Below are positions 10,269 through 19,606 of a stretch of DNA of 64,000 nt, in pieces. A program made the position numbers and the translations under genes. The DNA is from Bacteroidaceae bacterium (GTDB taxonomy: Bacteria > Bacteroidota > Bacteroidia > Bacteroidales > Bacteroidaceae). Position 1 is the stretch's first letter, and the number at the start of each line of letters is the position of its first letter. Location of the stretch: contig JAKSLM010000008.1 of the NCBI GenBank assembly GCA_024401225.1, forward strand, positions 24,623 through 88,622, read 5' to 3'. The notes beneath the pieces were generated by a model. The model made no database searches, was not told where the DNA came from, and was given only the letters and a program-made list of their open reading frames with translations.

Positions 10269-12842
10269 TTAGTCCTCAAGACCGATATTGATATTGTCAG
10301 CTGTTACCTTAACCCAATCAACAATAGTACAAGTGATTGACTCAATGCCCGTCTTGCTAATTGTAATGGTGTAGGTATAGTCATAACCAGGGAACCAACG
10401 TAAAATCTTGCCACCTGTTGTCAGTTCTGTTTTTGATCCTTGATTTGTGATTCCCGAAGCTGTTATCTCACTGAGGTTCTTGATGACATAATACTGATTG
10501 TTGTCAGCAGTCTTAATAGTAAGACCTATAAACTTAGTCAAGTCTGCCTCAGTTGAAGGAGTTGTTGTGCGATAGAGTGCCTGAGGAACCACGCGATAAG
10601 TGTATGCGTTTGTTTCTGTGTTATCACCTATAGCTTTGAAGAATGTCGTAGGAACAGTCATTGATTGAGTTGCAACCATTGTAGTACTTGGAGTAACCAA
10701 TCCTCTACCCATTTCAACAGTACCTTCATTAGCAAAGTTGGTAAGTATGACATCTGCAGTCTGAAGATTAACAGCACCTGCACCTAACTTATTACCAGTG
10801 GTATTGCTCTCATCTTTCTTTGTTTTCAAGATAATGCGAATGTTGCTCATCATGTGATGCTCAATCATGTTGATAGTACCTGAAGTAGCACCTATAGCAG
10901 GATAGATTTGTCCATTTGCATCACTTGCTGCTGACCAACCGTAATCAGGGCTATATGTCAAAGTACTTCCTGGCTTGAATGGAGCGCCCCAATGATAGTC
11001 GTTTACCTTACCGGAAGCATTCTGCGCTGTACTTATCTCAGTATGAGTTTCATCGTAATCCTGAATAGGGCCACCATAGATATTGAAGTAATCCTTTGCA
11101 TTGGTAGTATTCGCCTGAATAGTCATACCAGTATTAACTGTACGGAAATGATAGAAGCTTTTATTGCTCTCCCAGAACCAGTTGGTTTTCCACACGTTGG
11201 CAGTACTTGAAGCTGTCAGTGTAGCCTTGTCTTTGTAGTTCTGAGATTCTGCAGTACCAGCTGTACCATACCAATTGTAATTCTTCGTCCAGTCTTCACC
11301 TGTGCCAGGACCTGTGGTTGGAGCATAGACGTCTGTCTGGTCATCGTTCATGCGATAAAGGTCGAAGTGCTCGCACGCTGTACTAGTTTTATCAAGCAGA
11401 CTAATCTTTACGTAATCATTCTTGACATCAGTTTCACCCTTAACTTCTACCCAAGGAACAAGCGAGGCAGTGATAGACTGAATGCCTGACTTCTTGACCG
11501 TGATAGTGAAGATATAGTTCTTACCCTGCTCAAGAGTAATCTTGTTATCCTTAACCGTTACTAATTTGTTGCCATTTGCATCAGTTCCATCGGTATTAGC
11601 AGTAGTATTGAGGGCTGCGAACAACTGCTTCTGAGTGATGTAATAGGTGTTGTCACTAACCGTAAACTTCATAACATTCACATCAGAAGTCTCTCCAAGT
11701 GTATAACCAGGAATAACCTGAGCGAAGTTGGTATAATCCATGCCTGTATTGGCAGTCTTGGATGCCATCTTTATATTCGCATTGTTACCGTTAGTACCCT
11801 CAGTGTAATCACTCCACTTTCCTTCCTTAATGTTGAGTGTGCCTTTGTAGTGCATATTCAAGAGAGTAATGAGGTCATCAGTAAGAACAAATGAACCTGC
11901 AGCATCAAAACCATCATCGGTACTCTTTTTCAAGTTTACTGTGATACGAGTCAAAGCATGACGGAATATCATGTGACCCTTATCAAAATGACCTGGCCCA
12001 TCAGCAGGGGCATCAGATGCGGTGTTAGTAAGGCGAAACATCATCTGACCATTGTCGAGAGTTGGATAATGGTCTGTAGCAGAACCATCCCACTTATATT
12101 TTGGATAACCTTTATCATCTCTATCAGCAGCATCATATTTTCCCCAAACGCGCACACCATCCTTACCTTTGCCATACTGTAAAGCATCGGTGTTGTCTGT
12201 TGCAGACTGAATATTGTGACTATAGCAAAGATCCTCTGTGGCGATTGTACCAGTGTACGTATCGGTCTGAGTGGTTGCAACCTGCCATGCTATGCTATTG
12301 AGTGCATCGGTCTCTGCATCTTTCTGCCAATTAGCATTTGCAGCACTTACATTTGTGTTACCTTTCTGTACAAGATTGAAAAGAGTTGTACTATTATTTG
12401 TCACACCTGATTTATTAGGTACAGCAACTGCATAAATAGACAACTTCGCATTGCGTCCGAAGGCATCGTCCCAGAAACGTTCATTACCACTCGTATACTC
12501 AACACCTGAACAAGTTGCCATATTGGCACCTTGTTCTGCCTGAGAATCGTAAGATGCCGTCAAACTTGTCTTAGTATGACGAGTTGAAGTACCATCAGTA
12601 CTACTGAAACGAGCTACAATCTCTGTAGAATATGCAAATGTCGAGGCAAACTCTGCACCACCAGTAAAACCTGCACGAGTCATTGCTGATGAAGATGCTG
12701 AACCCGTCTCTGCAGTAGCAGAGAATTCAATAAGTCCTTTTTGGTCGTCAGGAATGATATTCTCAGGAACGTCTTTATCGCTACATGAAGTGATAGTAAA
12801 CGCTGTGGCGATAGTAGCCAGCAATAATGTTGTCTTCTTCAT
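10269..12842 (-). CDS. Two-domain fimbrillin-family lipoprotein
   Basis: At 857 residues this is the largest fimbrillin in the operon. MKKTTLLLATIATAF leads to lipobox TITSC at about residue 20, and MTRAGF follows at about 54. Domain 1 contains FRHALTRITVNLKKS and ends with KKSGIQSITASLVPWVEV near residue 460. Domain 2 contains EHHMMSNIRIILKTKKD and ends SKTGIESITCTIVDWVKV near 843. The stretch RFWDDAFGRNAKLSIY parallels RYWDDAHARKSKLSIY of the following gene, so the two are paralogues that probably arose by gene duplication. Family knowledge places such proteins at the cell surface as stalk or accessory fimbrial subunits assembled by strand exchange after proteolytic processing. Which role this one has cannot be told here. 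Confidence 0.85.
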   Translation of the reverse strand: MKKTTLLLATIATAFTITSCSDKDVPENIIPDDQKGLIEFSATAETGSASSSAMTRAGFTGGAEFASTFAYSTEIVARFSSTDGTSTRHTKTSLTASYDSQAEQGANMATCSGVEYTSGNERFWDDAFGRNAKLSIYAVAVPNKSGVTNNSTTLFNLVQKGNTNVSAANANWQKDAETDALNSIAWQVATTQTDTYTGTIATEDLCYSHNIQSATDNTDALQYGKGKDGVRVWGKYDAADRDDKGYPKYKWDGSATDHYPTLDNGQMMFRLTNTASDAPADGPGHFDKGHMIFRHALTRITVNLKKSTDDGFDAAGSFVLTDDLITLLNMHYKGTLNIKEGKWSDYTEGTNGNNANIKMASKTANTGMDYTNFAQVIPGYTLGETSDVNVMKFTVSDNTYYITQKQLFAALNTTANTDGTDANGNKLVTVKDNKITLEQGKNYIFTITVKKSGIQSITASLVPWVEVKGETDVKNDYVKISLLDKTSTACEHFDLYRMNDDQTDVYAPTTGPGTGEDWTKNYNWYGTAGTAESQNYKDKATLTASSTANVWKTNWFWESNKSFYHFRTVNTGMTIQANTTNAKDYFNIYGGPIQDYDETHTEISTAQNASGKVNDYHWGAPFKPGSTLTYSPDYGWSAASDANGQIYPAIGATSGTINMIEHHMMSNIRIILKTKKDESNTTGNKLGAGAVNLQTADVILTNFANEGTVEMGRGLVTPSTTMVATQSMTVPTTFFKAIGDNTETNAYTYRVVPQALYRTTTPSTEADLTKFIGLTIKTADNNQYYVIKNLSEITASGITNQGSKTELTTGGKILRWFPGYDYTYTITISKTGIESITCTIVDWVKVTADNINIGLED

Positions 12843-12881
12843 ATCGTTAATTTATTATTTTTCGATTGTTATGTTACTTTA

Positions 12882-14132
12882 TTATTGTTCCAAATCGGTG
12901 TTTAAGCTTCCGCTGATGTCCTCCCAAGGTGTGAGGGTTGCGGTGAACTGTATTTCGAGTTTGTTGTCGAAGTCGAGTATGAGGTAGTATGTGTAGATAT
13001 TGCCTGATACCCAGTTGTAAGTGTCTTGCGTGGTGCTGTTCTCAAGCTTAAGGACTACAGGGACATTTGTGTAGGTCTTGAAGGGATCGTCTGTTCCTTC
13101 CTGCATCAGCTTCAGACTTACAGTCATCTTCACTCCTTCCTGCGGGATCTGCATGATACCGTCAGGGCATTGGAGGAAGTATGCGGTCGACTGTCCTTGG
13201 TGCTTGCGAAGGTCGTTGTCTTCAAGTGGCGAGCCGCTTGAAACACCTGAGTAGGAAAGGAGCGTCGTACCGGTTGCTGTGGTCAATCCTGTGAATCCCG
13301 AATTGCCTGTAGATAGTTTCCATGTACCAGCTCCTGATGCTTCGTATTTGTCTGCTTTCGTAACAAAATCGGTTGATGCAACCTTTACCACAAGATCCTG
13401 GATGTAGAGCTTATGCTCTGTAGCCCAAGGATTGAGTGAATAGACGCCGAAACGAATCTTGGAATTGAGATGGTGGAAAGGAAGGGCAACGTAGCGGTTG
13501 AGCGATGCAGCATTGCTTGAGATTTCGCCACCTGCATAGATATCCTTGTCTGTTCCGTTACCGTCTCGCTGCACTTGTGCCAACATATATGGTTCGGCTA
13601 CCGTGTTCTCAGGAGTGACCGTTCCGTTTGTACACGACTGATAGGAATAGCTTTTCGTGATGGAGAGATTCTCGTCTGCAAGCACCACATCGGTTTCGGT
13701 TGGATAAGGTGCAAGGGCGTTGAAGCGATATGGGAAGTTGGAATAGTCCCAATATTTCTCGCTCTGTCCGTTTACGTTAATGTATTCCCAGTTATCGTTG
13801 GTGTTACCATCCCAATCCGTACCAGTAGTTGTATAGTTGACCTGGTACTTGTTCATCACCGTCTGCTGAGCAGTAGTGCTGCCAAATGCCTTGTAGGTTG
13901 ACACCATGAATCCTGTCTTCAGGTAGTTGGCTGCACGAGTGGCTCTTGTTGCCGGTACCTCTGTTGCTCGTGTGAAGCGCATGAGGTCGGTGCCCGTTGT
14001 GTCTATCTCCTTTATCTCCTCAATAACATCGTTGCTCGAACATGCTCCACAAACCAACACACCAAGGGCTGCAAAAGCTGTAAGTGCCTTTGCAACCATA
14101 GCGGTGTATATGTTACGAGAGTTAAGAGTCAT
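12882..14132 (-). CDS. Single-domain fimbrillin-family lipoprotein
   Basis: The 416-residue product has an N-terminal hydrophobic stretch and a Cys at VLVCGACSS (about residue 31). This lipobox is weak because Cys occupies the -3 position. An alternative start at Met12 (14099) would give a more usual signal peptide length. The mature part has TRATEVPATRATRAANYL, YWDYSNFPYRFNALAPYP, FHHLNSKIRFGVYSL and a C-terminal YTYYLILDFDNKLEI plus TLTPWEDI, the usual closing strand pattern of an Mfa-like domain. It belongs to the class with the WDYS...FNALAPYP motif, shared with the two genes upstream (YWDLSSAST and YWDKNAATT). The gap to the upstream gene is only 5 bp. Confidence 0.85.
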   Translation of the reverse strand: MTLNSRNIYTAMVAKALTAFAALGVLVCGACSSNDVIEEIKEIDTTGTDLMRFTRATEVPATRATRAANYLKTGFMVSTYKAFGSTTAQQTVMNKYQVNYTTTGTDWDGNTNDNWEYINVNGQSEKYWDYSNFPYRFNALAPYPTETDVVLADENLSITKSYSYQSCTNGTVTPENTVAEPYMLAQVQRDGNGTDKDIYAGGEISSNAASLNRYVALPFHHLNSKIRFGVYSLNPWATEHKLYIQDLVVKVASTDFVTKADKYEASGAGTWKLSTGNSGFTGLTTATGTTLLSYSGVSSGSPLEDNDLRKHQGQSTAYFLQCPDGIMQIPQEGVKMTVSLKLMQEGTDDPFKTYTNVPVVLKLENSTTQDTYNWVSGNIYTYYLILDFDNKLEIQFTATLTPWEDISGSLNTDLEQ

Positions 14133-14137
14133 TTTGA

Positions 14138-15517
14138 TTAGTTTATAGTATGATCAGTAGGATCTTTCTCAATCCAATCCTCAACAGTACAGTTGTCGAA
14201 TACTATAGGATAGAGAGATGGAGTTGGATCTGGTGCAGGATTTACATAATTAGGAGTATCGCCCTTATCTGTAGTACCAGAAGAGTTCTTTGTGATCTTG
14301 AAAATATAGGTGTAATGAGTGTTTGGTGCCCACTGTACATTTGCAGCTGGAACATAAACTGTTGCATTGTTTACGTAGATAGTCTCACCTGTATCTTCCG
14401 AAATGAGCTTGTACGATACGTGGAAGTTGAAGCCAGTAGCGTTCTCTGTGCCAAGAGGCAGACCATAATATGTAGAAGGGGATGGAGTAGCAGCATCCCT
14501 TGTAGTTCCTATGCTATTGTCTGTTGCACTTGAGGCGAATTCAGGAATGCGGAACACAAGATTCTTGCCGTCTTGATACGTTCCTGTGATGGCACAAGTT
14601 GTTTCGGTCACTGTACCATTAGGGAACTGTACATCAGCCTTACCCTTAGTCCAGAAAGTTGAAGAAAGAGCATAAGTAAATGGGCTTGTTGTAGTTCCTT
14701 CGCCCGAACGAACTGAAGGTGTAGCCTGAACACCATCCACAGTTGCGTCTGTTGTGTTACCCTTAAGATCTACAATCTCAACTTTGTAACCATCAATATC
14801 CTCCCAGAACTTAATATTAATCTTTGAGTTCATACGCTTGAAGGCAAGAGGCACATCCTTCTTGTAATCTGCCTTAGCTATTTTTGTATAAGCGTACATG
14901 TACTCAAAGAGGGAAAGGTCATCGAAGCCAGCCTCGATAGCATTATTTGAGAAGGTCATCTTCTTAGTTGCATTGTCAAATTCTGGCTTTAACGAACCAT
15001 AGATGTAAGGTGCGTAAGCAAAGAACTCTGTGCTGGCAGAAGAAAGATCCCAATACTTGAGCCATTGTTCAGCGTTGTTTGACTTGTATTTGTCATTGGT
15101 GCTGAGATAGTAGTTCTCTCCAGTGCCATTAGCTGTCCATGAATACTGACCCTGGCCACTACCCATCTTCTCGTATGCCCACATTGATGTGCCATTAGTT
15201 TCAGATGTTGCATCACCAAGAGTTGTCTGGTTGGCAGCGGTCATATAGTAACCCTTCTTGCCAGTAGCATCCATGTAGCCTACAAGGTAGTTATTCATTA
15301 CGGCATTGGCTGGGTCAGTATCCTTGTACGACCACACACCGAAGTTGTAATGACCTGTTGACTGAAGAGTCTTATCGGCACGTGTCATGTTCTTCTGACT
15401 TATCTGAAAGGAGATTGGAGCGTTCTTTTCAGTCTTGCCGCCGTTATCGATTATTGTGTCGTTTGCGCAGCTTGCCAAGAGGGCTACGGATGCTGCGAAG
15501 AGAATAAGTTTTTTCAT
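14138..15517 (-). CDS. Fimbrillin-family lipoprotein, possible major subunit (copy 2)
   Basis: The 459-residue product has signal MKKLILFAASVALLASC and lipobox LLASC. NMTRADKTLQSTGHYNFGVW follows, then a region rich in Tyr, Asn and Gly, FKRMNSKINIKFWEDI, YYGLPLGTEN, and a C-terminal HYTYIFKITKNSSGT plus DNCTVEDW. It is clearly paralogous to the adjacent upstream gene: both have HYNFGV, MNNYLVGY or MDNYLVGY, TTLGD, WAYEK and YTYIFKITK. The early operon position and size near 450 residues fit a structural (major) fimbrillin. A NPAPDPTPS linker precedes the last strand, where the upstream copy has a DPDDDPTID linker. Confidence 0.85.
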   Translation of the reverse strand: MKKLILFAASVALLASCANDTIIDNGGKTEKNAPISFQISQKNMTRADKTLQSTGHYNFGVWSYKDTDPANAVMNNYLVGYMDATGKKGYYMTAANQTTLGDATSETNGTSMWAYEKMGSGQGQYSWTANGTGENYYLSTNDKYKSNNAEQWLKYWDLSSASTEFFAYAPYIYGSLKPEFDNATKKMTFSNNAIEAGFDDLSLFEYMYAYTKIAKADYKKDVPLAFKRMNSKINIKFWEDIDGYKVEIVDLKGNTTDATVDGVQATPSVRSGEGTTTSPFTYALSSTFWTKGKADVQFPNGTVTETTCAITGTYQDGKNLVFRIPEFASSATDNSIGTTRDAATPSPSTYYGLPLGTENATGFNFHVSYKLISEDTGETIYVNNATVYVPAANVQWAPNTHYTYIFKITKNSSGTTDKGDTPNYVNPAPDPTPSLYPIVFDNCTVEDWIEKDPTDHTIN

Positions 15518-15543
15518 TCTTTAAATATAATAAGGTGTAATTA

Positions 15544-16875
15544 TCAATAGTTGTACTGAGTGTTGTCCGAAATGTTGTACTCTGACTCGTCTGTCTTCCA
15601 TTCCTCAACCTTCACGCCATCGAAGACGATTGGGTAGAGTGCCTTCTCTGGATCGACCTTAGGATCGGTTGGGTCGATGGTTGGGTCATCATCAGGATCG
15701 GTAGAACCGTTTGAGTCCTTTGTGATCTTGAAGATGTAGGTGTAGGCTGTGTTAGAAGTCCAATTGCACTTGTTGGCAGGAACAAATACTGTGGCGTTGC
15801 GAACTGTAATCTTCTCGCCTGTAGTGGATGTGAGTTCGTACGACACATGGAATGTGAAACCAGTTGTGTTGTTCTTAGGAATAGCGTAGTAAGTGGTAGG
15901 CGATGGCGATGCAGTCTCCTTTGTTGTACCAATCGCGGTTGCTGTTGGTTCAGCAAAGATGAGAGGACGGGTGTTGGTAGCTGTAGTGCCAGATGCCTGA
16001 GTGATGGATGGAGCAGTAACGCTCGACGAGAAGTCGATGCTGAAGCCAGACTTCTGATAGTACTGACCAGGGGTGTTTGGAGTGCCTGCTATTGCAGCTG
16101 CTGCCTGCACGTCGTTCTTACCATTGCCGAGGTCGATGATTCTGACAGAGTAGCCATCAATCTGCTCATAGAACTTGATGTTGACCTTAGCATTGAGACG
16201 CTTGAATGTGAGAACCACATCCTCGCCGTAGGCTGCCTTGCTGACTGTTGTTGCTGCATACATGTACTCGCACTTTGAAGCATCGTCGTAACCATCGGTA
16301 AGTGAACCGTCAGGGATGTTGAGTACCTTGGTTGAGTTGTTGTAGGTTGCTGTACCTGCACCATTGATGTACGGAGCATAGGCATAGAACGATGTTGTTG
16401 CAGCGTTCTTGTCCCAGTAGCGGAGGTACTGGTTGGCTACATTTGACATGTAGGCTGTCTGACTCTTAGTGTAGAAGCCATCTGCACCTTCGTAAGTGTA
16501 GTCGGCAGAACCGAGCTTCTCGTATGCCCAGTATGACTGGCCATTGACGGTTTCAGCTTTGTCACCCAGTGTTGTCTGGTTGTCGAGAGTCATGTAGTAG
16601 CCCAGATTTCCTTCATCATCATTGTAGCCAACAAGGTAGTTGTCCATGATGTTGTTGGTTGGGTCGGTGCTCTTGTAACCGAACACACCGAAGTTGTAGT
16701 GGTTTGTCTCCTGAAGCTTAACATCAGCACGAGTGATGTTCTGCTTGTTCATACGGAAACTGATAGGCGCACTTGCCAGAATCTCTTTCTGAGATTCATT
16801 GACGACAACGTCGTTTGAACAGCTTGCCAATACCAAGCCAGCTGCAATAGTTAGGAATTTCACTTTATTCTTCAT
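15544..16875 (-). CDS. Fimbrillin-family lipoprotein, possible major subunit (copy 1)
   Basis: The 443-residue product is counted from the ATG at 16875, chosen because AGGTGA sits just upstream and because the signal peptide MKNKVKFLTIAAGLVLASC starts there; the longer frame begins 54 bp earlier without such support. Lipobox LVLASC is followed by NITRADVKLQETNHYNFGVF. The domain has FKRLNAKVNIKFYEQI and YYAIPKNNTTGFTFHV, and ends with YTYIFKITKDSNGST, an Asp/Pro-rich linker and VKVEEWK. It is a tandem paralogue of the next gene. As the first fimbrillin after the two accessory genes at the operon head, it is the best candidate for the main fimbrial subunit (inference). Confidence 0.87.
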   Translation of the reverse strand: MKNKVKFLTIAAGLVLASCSNDVVVNESQKEILASAPISFRMNKQNITRADVKLQETNHYNFGVFGYKSTDPTNNIMDNYLVGYNDDEGNLGYYMTLDNQTTLGDKAETVNGQSYWAYEKLGSADYTYEGADGFYTKSQTAYMSNVANQYLRYWDKNAATTSFYAYAPYINGAGTATYNNSTKVLNIPDGSLTDGYDDASKCEYMYAATTVSKAAYGEDVVLTFKRLNAKVNIKFYEQIDGYSVRIIDLGNGKNDVQAAAAIAGTPNTPGQYYQKSGFSIDFSSSVTAPSITQASGTTATNTRPLIFAEPTATAIGTTKETASPSPTTYYAIPKNNTTGFTFHVSYELTSTTGEKITVRNATVFVPANKCNWTSNTAYTYIFKITKDSNGSTDPDDDPTIDPTDPKVDPEKALYPIVFDGVKVEEWKTDESEYNISDNTQYNY

Positions 16876-16912
16876 ATATTCACCTGTTATTATTGTCATA
16901 TTATTGATTGAT

Positions 16913-18166
16913 TTACATTTGAATTTCATACACTATCTCGTCATAGTCCTCGACCGTTGGAACGAAGAGTGATCCGGAGCCACCTTGGTCGGGAGCTGGA
17001 GGCATTTCGATGTCGTTGGCATCGAGGATTACGGTGATCAGTCCGCCGTGTGCCTGCTTCTGGCACTGTTCGGTCACATCGACTTGCAGGGTGGCCTGAG
17101 CGTTGTTGGAGAACTTGAGGTCGACATACAGGTAGTTCTTCAGGTCGGTGCGGGTTCCGGTATAGGCTGTGGTAGCCTTTGTCTGGAGGTAGGAATCCAT
17201 ATCGCAGAGGCCGTAGGTGGTGAACTTGCCTCCGATGATGTCGACCTTGCTGCCCTCGAAGTCCTTGTCCTTCTTGAATCGAGTGCCGAAGTATACGAGC
17301 ACAGGCTTGTTGCTCGTATGGCCTGTGTTGACCGATGTGCTATTGGCGAAGGCGGAGATGGCATTATCGCCTGTACATCCCACAATCTTGCCATTATTGT
17401 TCTTTATAATCACCTGCACTAAATATATGTACACGCGCGGGTCGAGCTCGCAATTGATGTGCTTCACCCAGCATTGCTCGTTCTCATCGAAATAGTCGTA
17501 GTCCTTCTGTTCGCGAGAGATGTAGATGTCGCGAGGATAGGATGCGTAGAATATCTCTGGCTGGTTGTAAAGTCCGGTTACCACGTCCGACTCGGCGTGT
17601 CCCGCACTTGACAACATGGATGCCTTGGTAGTGACGACGGTGCTTCGCATCACTCGGCTCATGCCTCGTGTTACGGTTGTAGATGCTGTAACCTCATCGA
17701 GATCAGTCTCATCGACTGTCACCACCTGTGTTCCATCCTTACTATCGATGTTGCTCCAGAGCAGCATGTCGTAATATCCAAACTCGTACGTACGGCGGAA
17801 GTGAGTGCCGTAGATGGTAAATCCATCCACGCTCGTATGCGGTACTCTTGGTTGGCTGCCAAGGAAGTAGCGGCGCACCTCGTAGTTGGTTGGAGTAGGG
17901 TAAGCGATGTCGCCCCACAATTCCTGATCCTTCTCGTCCCAGTCGTAGTACCACTGTGTCTTCCAATCGATGTCGAGGTTCCACACCACATCCAGATCGA
18001 CAAGCACGATAGGCATGTCCACCAGCACTTCCTGTGCAGGGAGCTTGAGTGGAGGCTCGATGCAACTCTGGAGAGTGAAGAGTGAGCAGAGGAGAGCGAA
18101 GAGTGAAGAGTGGAGAGTGATGAGTGCCTGCTGGTAGTGCTTTAGGCTTCGAAGTATCTTATTCAT
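16913..18166 (-). CDS. DUF5119-like lipoprotein of the fimbrial operon
   Basis: The 417-residue product starts at the ATG at 18166, which follows a strong AAAGGAGG ribosome site and overlaps the stop of the upstream gene as ATGA. The signal region has a positive start MNKILRSLKHYQQ, then hydrophobic SLFALLCSLF and lipobox TLQSC near residue 35. The mature part contains LPAQEVLVDMPIVLVD, a strand-rich central region and YVDLKFSNNAQATL near the end, matching what I remember of DUF5119 family proteins next to Bacteroidales fimbriae. Anchoring or accessory function is likely but not shown. The hydrophobic core of the signal peptide is encoded by 7-bp tandem repeats (18070-18125), which is unusual. 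Confidence 0.75.
   Translation of the reverse strand: MNKILRSLKHYQQALITLHSSLFALLCSLFTLQSCIEPPLKLPAQEVLVDMPIVLVDLDVVWNLDIDWKTQWYYDWDEKDQELWGDIAYPTPTNYEVRRYFLGSQPRVPHTSVDGFTIYGTHFRRTYEFGYYDMLLWSNIDSKDGTQVVTVDETDLDEVTASTTVTRGMSRVMRSTVVTTKASMLSSAGHAESDVVTGLYNQPEIFYASYPRDIYISREQKDYDYFDENEQCWVKHINCELDPRVYIYLVQVIIKNNNGKIVGCTGDNAISAFANSTSVNTGHTSNKPVLVYFGTRFKKDKDFEGSKVDIIGGKFTTYGLCDMDSYLQTKATTAYTGTRTDLKNYLYVDLKFSNNAQATLQVDVTEQCQKQAHGGLITVILDANDIEMPPAPDQGGSGSLFVPTVEDYDEIVYEIQM
18070..18125. repeat. Heptanucleotide tandem repeat encoding a signal peptide core
   Basis: Eight consecutive 7-bp units run without interruption: GGAGAGT, GAAGAGT, GAGCAGA, GGAGAGC, GAAGAGT, GAAGAGT, GGAGAGT, GATGAGT (plus strand). 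They lie inside the DUF5119-like gene and encode the hydrophobic stretch just before its lipobox, seen in protein as SLFALL/CSLFTL with a seven-residue period. Fifty-six bases is not a multiple of three, so gain or loss of a single unit would shift the frame. The same unit occurs in intergenic sites elsewhere in the window. Confidence 0.85.
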
Positions 18167-19569
18167 CGTGTACCTCCTTTCTGCACTGGTTGCTTCTTTC
18201 TGTATATGATGTCGTAAGTGAGCTGGATGCCGAGGTTGGTTGGTCCGAGCCATGTGAATCGGTGGTTGCGCCTCTTGAAGTCGGAGGCTGAGCCAAGATA
18301 GTTGTAGTAGTAGTCGCCATCGATGGTGCCTGTGATAGGGTTGCCATAGACGTATGGGTCGTGGTAAGTCATGTAGAATCCGAGGGCTGCCATGAATTCG
18401 AGTCGAAGGTTGCCCTTCTTGGTGAGTTTCATGACGTAGCCACCTGCCAAGCCAAGTCCACCACCTTCACCTTCCCAGCCTCTCTTTGCATCGAGGCCGA
18501 TGCCGTACTTGTCGCCATGAATGTAGGCGCCGAGGTATGCTCCGGTAAACTGGCCTCCACCCTTGAAGTAGCGGCGAAGCTCAAGCTGGAAGTCGCGCAC
18601 CTGGAAGAATTCCTGTGTAGACCAGTGGCGATGAGTGCCCCATGTCATTGCGACATTGTAGGTGAGATGGCCTGAGCGTGGATAGTATTCGAACTGGATG
18701 TTTGGCGAGAATGCCCATCCGAAACTTGGCAAGTAGAAGAAGTCGTGAACGAGGTTGGTACGTACGGCTATGAGATGGCGGCGCACATACTCTACGGGCT
18801 GTTCGGTAATGACTGGCTGGATATCGACCACTACAGGTGGAATGACGGTGTCAATCTTTGGTTCCTCGACTGGAGCAACGACCTGTACTGGCTCCATAGG
18901 AATAGGAGCATGGGCAGAATCTGGTTCGCTGAACCAAAGGACGAGTCGTGCCGAGCGCAACTGTGGGAAGTATTCCTTTGCAAGTCGAGGCCACAGGCGA
19001 CCGCCCTTTGCCTTCTGGAGCTGCTGCTTGCACTTGAGTTCATCGCCCTGGCAGTCGGTATAGATCTTGTTTACCAGCTGATAGTCGGCATCGCCTGCCT
19101 TCTCCATCAGGATGCAGAGGTAGCCGTAGTCCTCGGTCACGCTGCTCATCTCCAGTTCTGCCTCGAGATACTGGTGCTTGAGGTTGCGCTGAAGTTCACG
19201 CAGCAGGGCTTCGGTACGTTCACGTCCCAGTCGCTTGTTGTTGGCATAAGGACCATCAGGCGATGCTGCTCCGCGGATGAATACTTTGCGAAGCTGGAGG
19301 TGCTCGCCGTTGATGAGCGGAAGGATCTCGTTCTCATAGAGTGAGAGGAACGGATCGTCCCTACGGATGTCGGATTTGTTCACCTGGAACACGACACCTG
19401 TAGACTTCTCATAGAATTCCTTATCCGTAAATTGTGGGAGACTGGTGACGGTATCTTTTGTTACGACAATAAAGGAGAATTTACCCTCATCATCATGGAT
19501 TTTGCTTCGCGCACTTACGAAAAGTGCACAAAGTAAAGTCAATAACAGTGTAATCCTCAATCGTAACAT
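18163..19569 (-). CDS. OmpA-like/DUF3575 outer-membrane protein of the fimbrial operon
   Basis: The 468-residue product starts at the ATG at 19569, giving signal peptide MLRLRITLLLTLLCALFVSA; a longer frame starts 48 bp upstream. Residues about 60-215 contain FIRGAASPDGPYANNKRLG and RTEALL, the pattern of OmpA-like peptidoglycan-associated domains that precede DUF3575. A Pro/Val-rich linker (residues about 225-275) leads to a C-terminal beta-barrel-like region with RTNLVHDFFYLPSFG, LELRRYFKGGGQFTGAYLG, GYVMKLTKKG and a final alternating strand, typical of DUF3575. Such proteins commonly head Bacteroidales fimbrial operons. It may anchor the fimbria to outer membrane and cell wall (inference). 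Its stop overlaps the next start (ATGA). Confidence 0.8.
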   Translation of the reverse strand: MLRLRITLLLTLLCALFVSARSKIHDDEGKFSFIVVTKDTVTSLPQFTDKEFYEKSTGVVFQVNKSDIRRDDPFLSLYENEILPLINGEHLQLRKVFIRGAASPDGPYANNKRLGRERTEALLRELQRNLKHQYLEAELEMSSVTEDYGYLCILMEKAGDADYQLVNKIYTDCQGDELKCKQQLQKAKGGRLWPRLAKEYFPQLRSARLVLWFSEPDSAHAPIPMEPVQVVAPVEEPKIDTVIPPVVVDIQPVITEQPVEYVRRHLIAVRTNLVHDFFYLPSFGWAFSPNIQFEYYPRSGHLTYNVAMTWGTHRHWSTQEFFQVRDFQLELRRYFKGGGQFTGAYLGAYIHGDKYGIGLDAKRGWEGEGGGLGLAGGYVMKLTKKGNLRLEFMAALGFYMTYHDPYVYGNPITGTIDGDYYYNYLGSASDFKRRNHRFTWLGPTNLGIQLTYDIIYRKKQPVQKGGTR

Positions 19570-19606
19570 TAGATAAGTCAATAATATAATACTAATAATT
19601 AATGGG

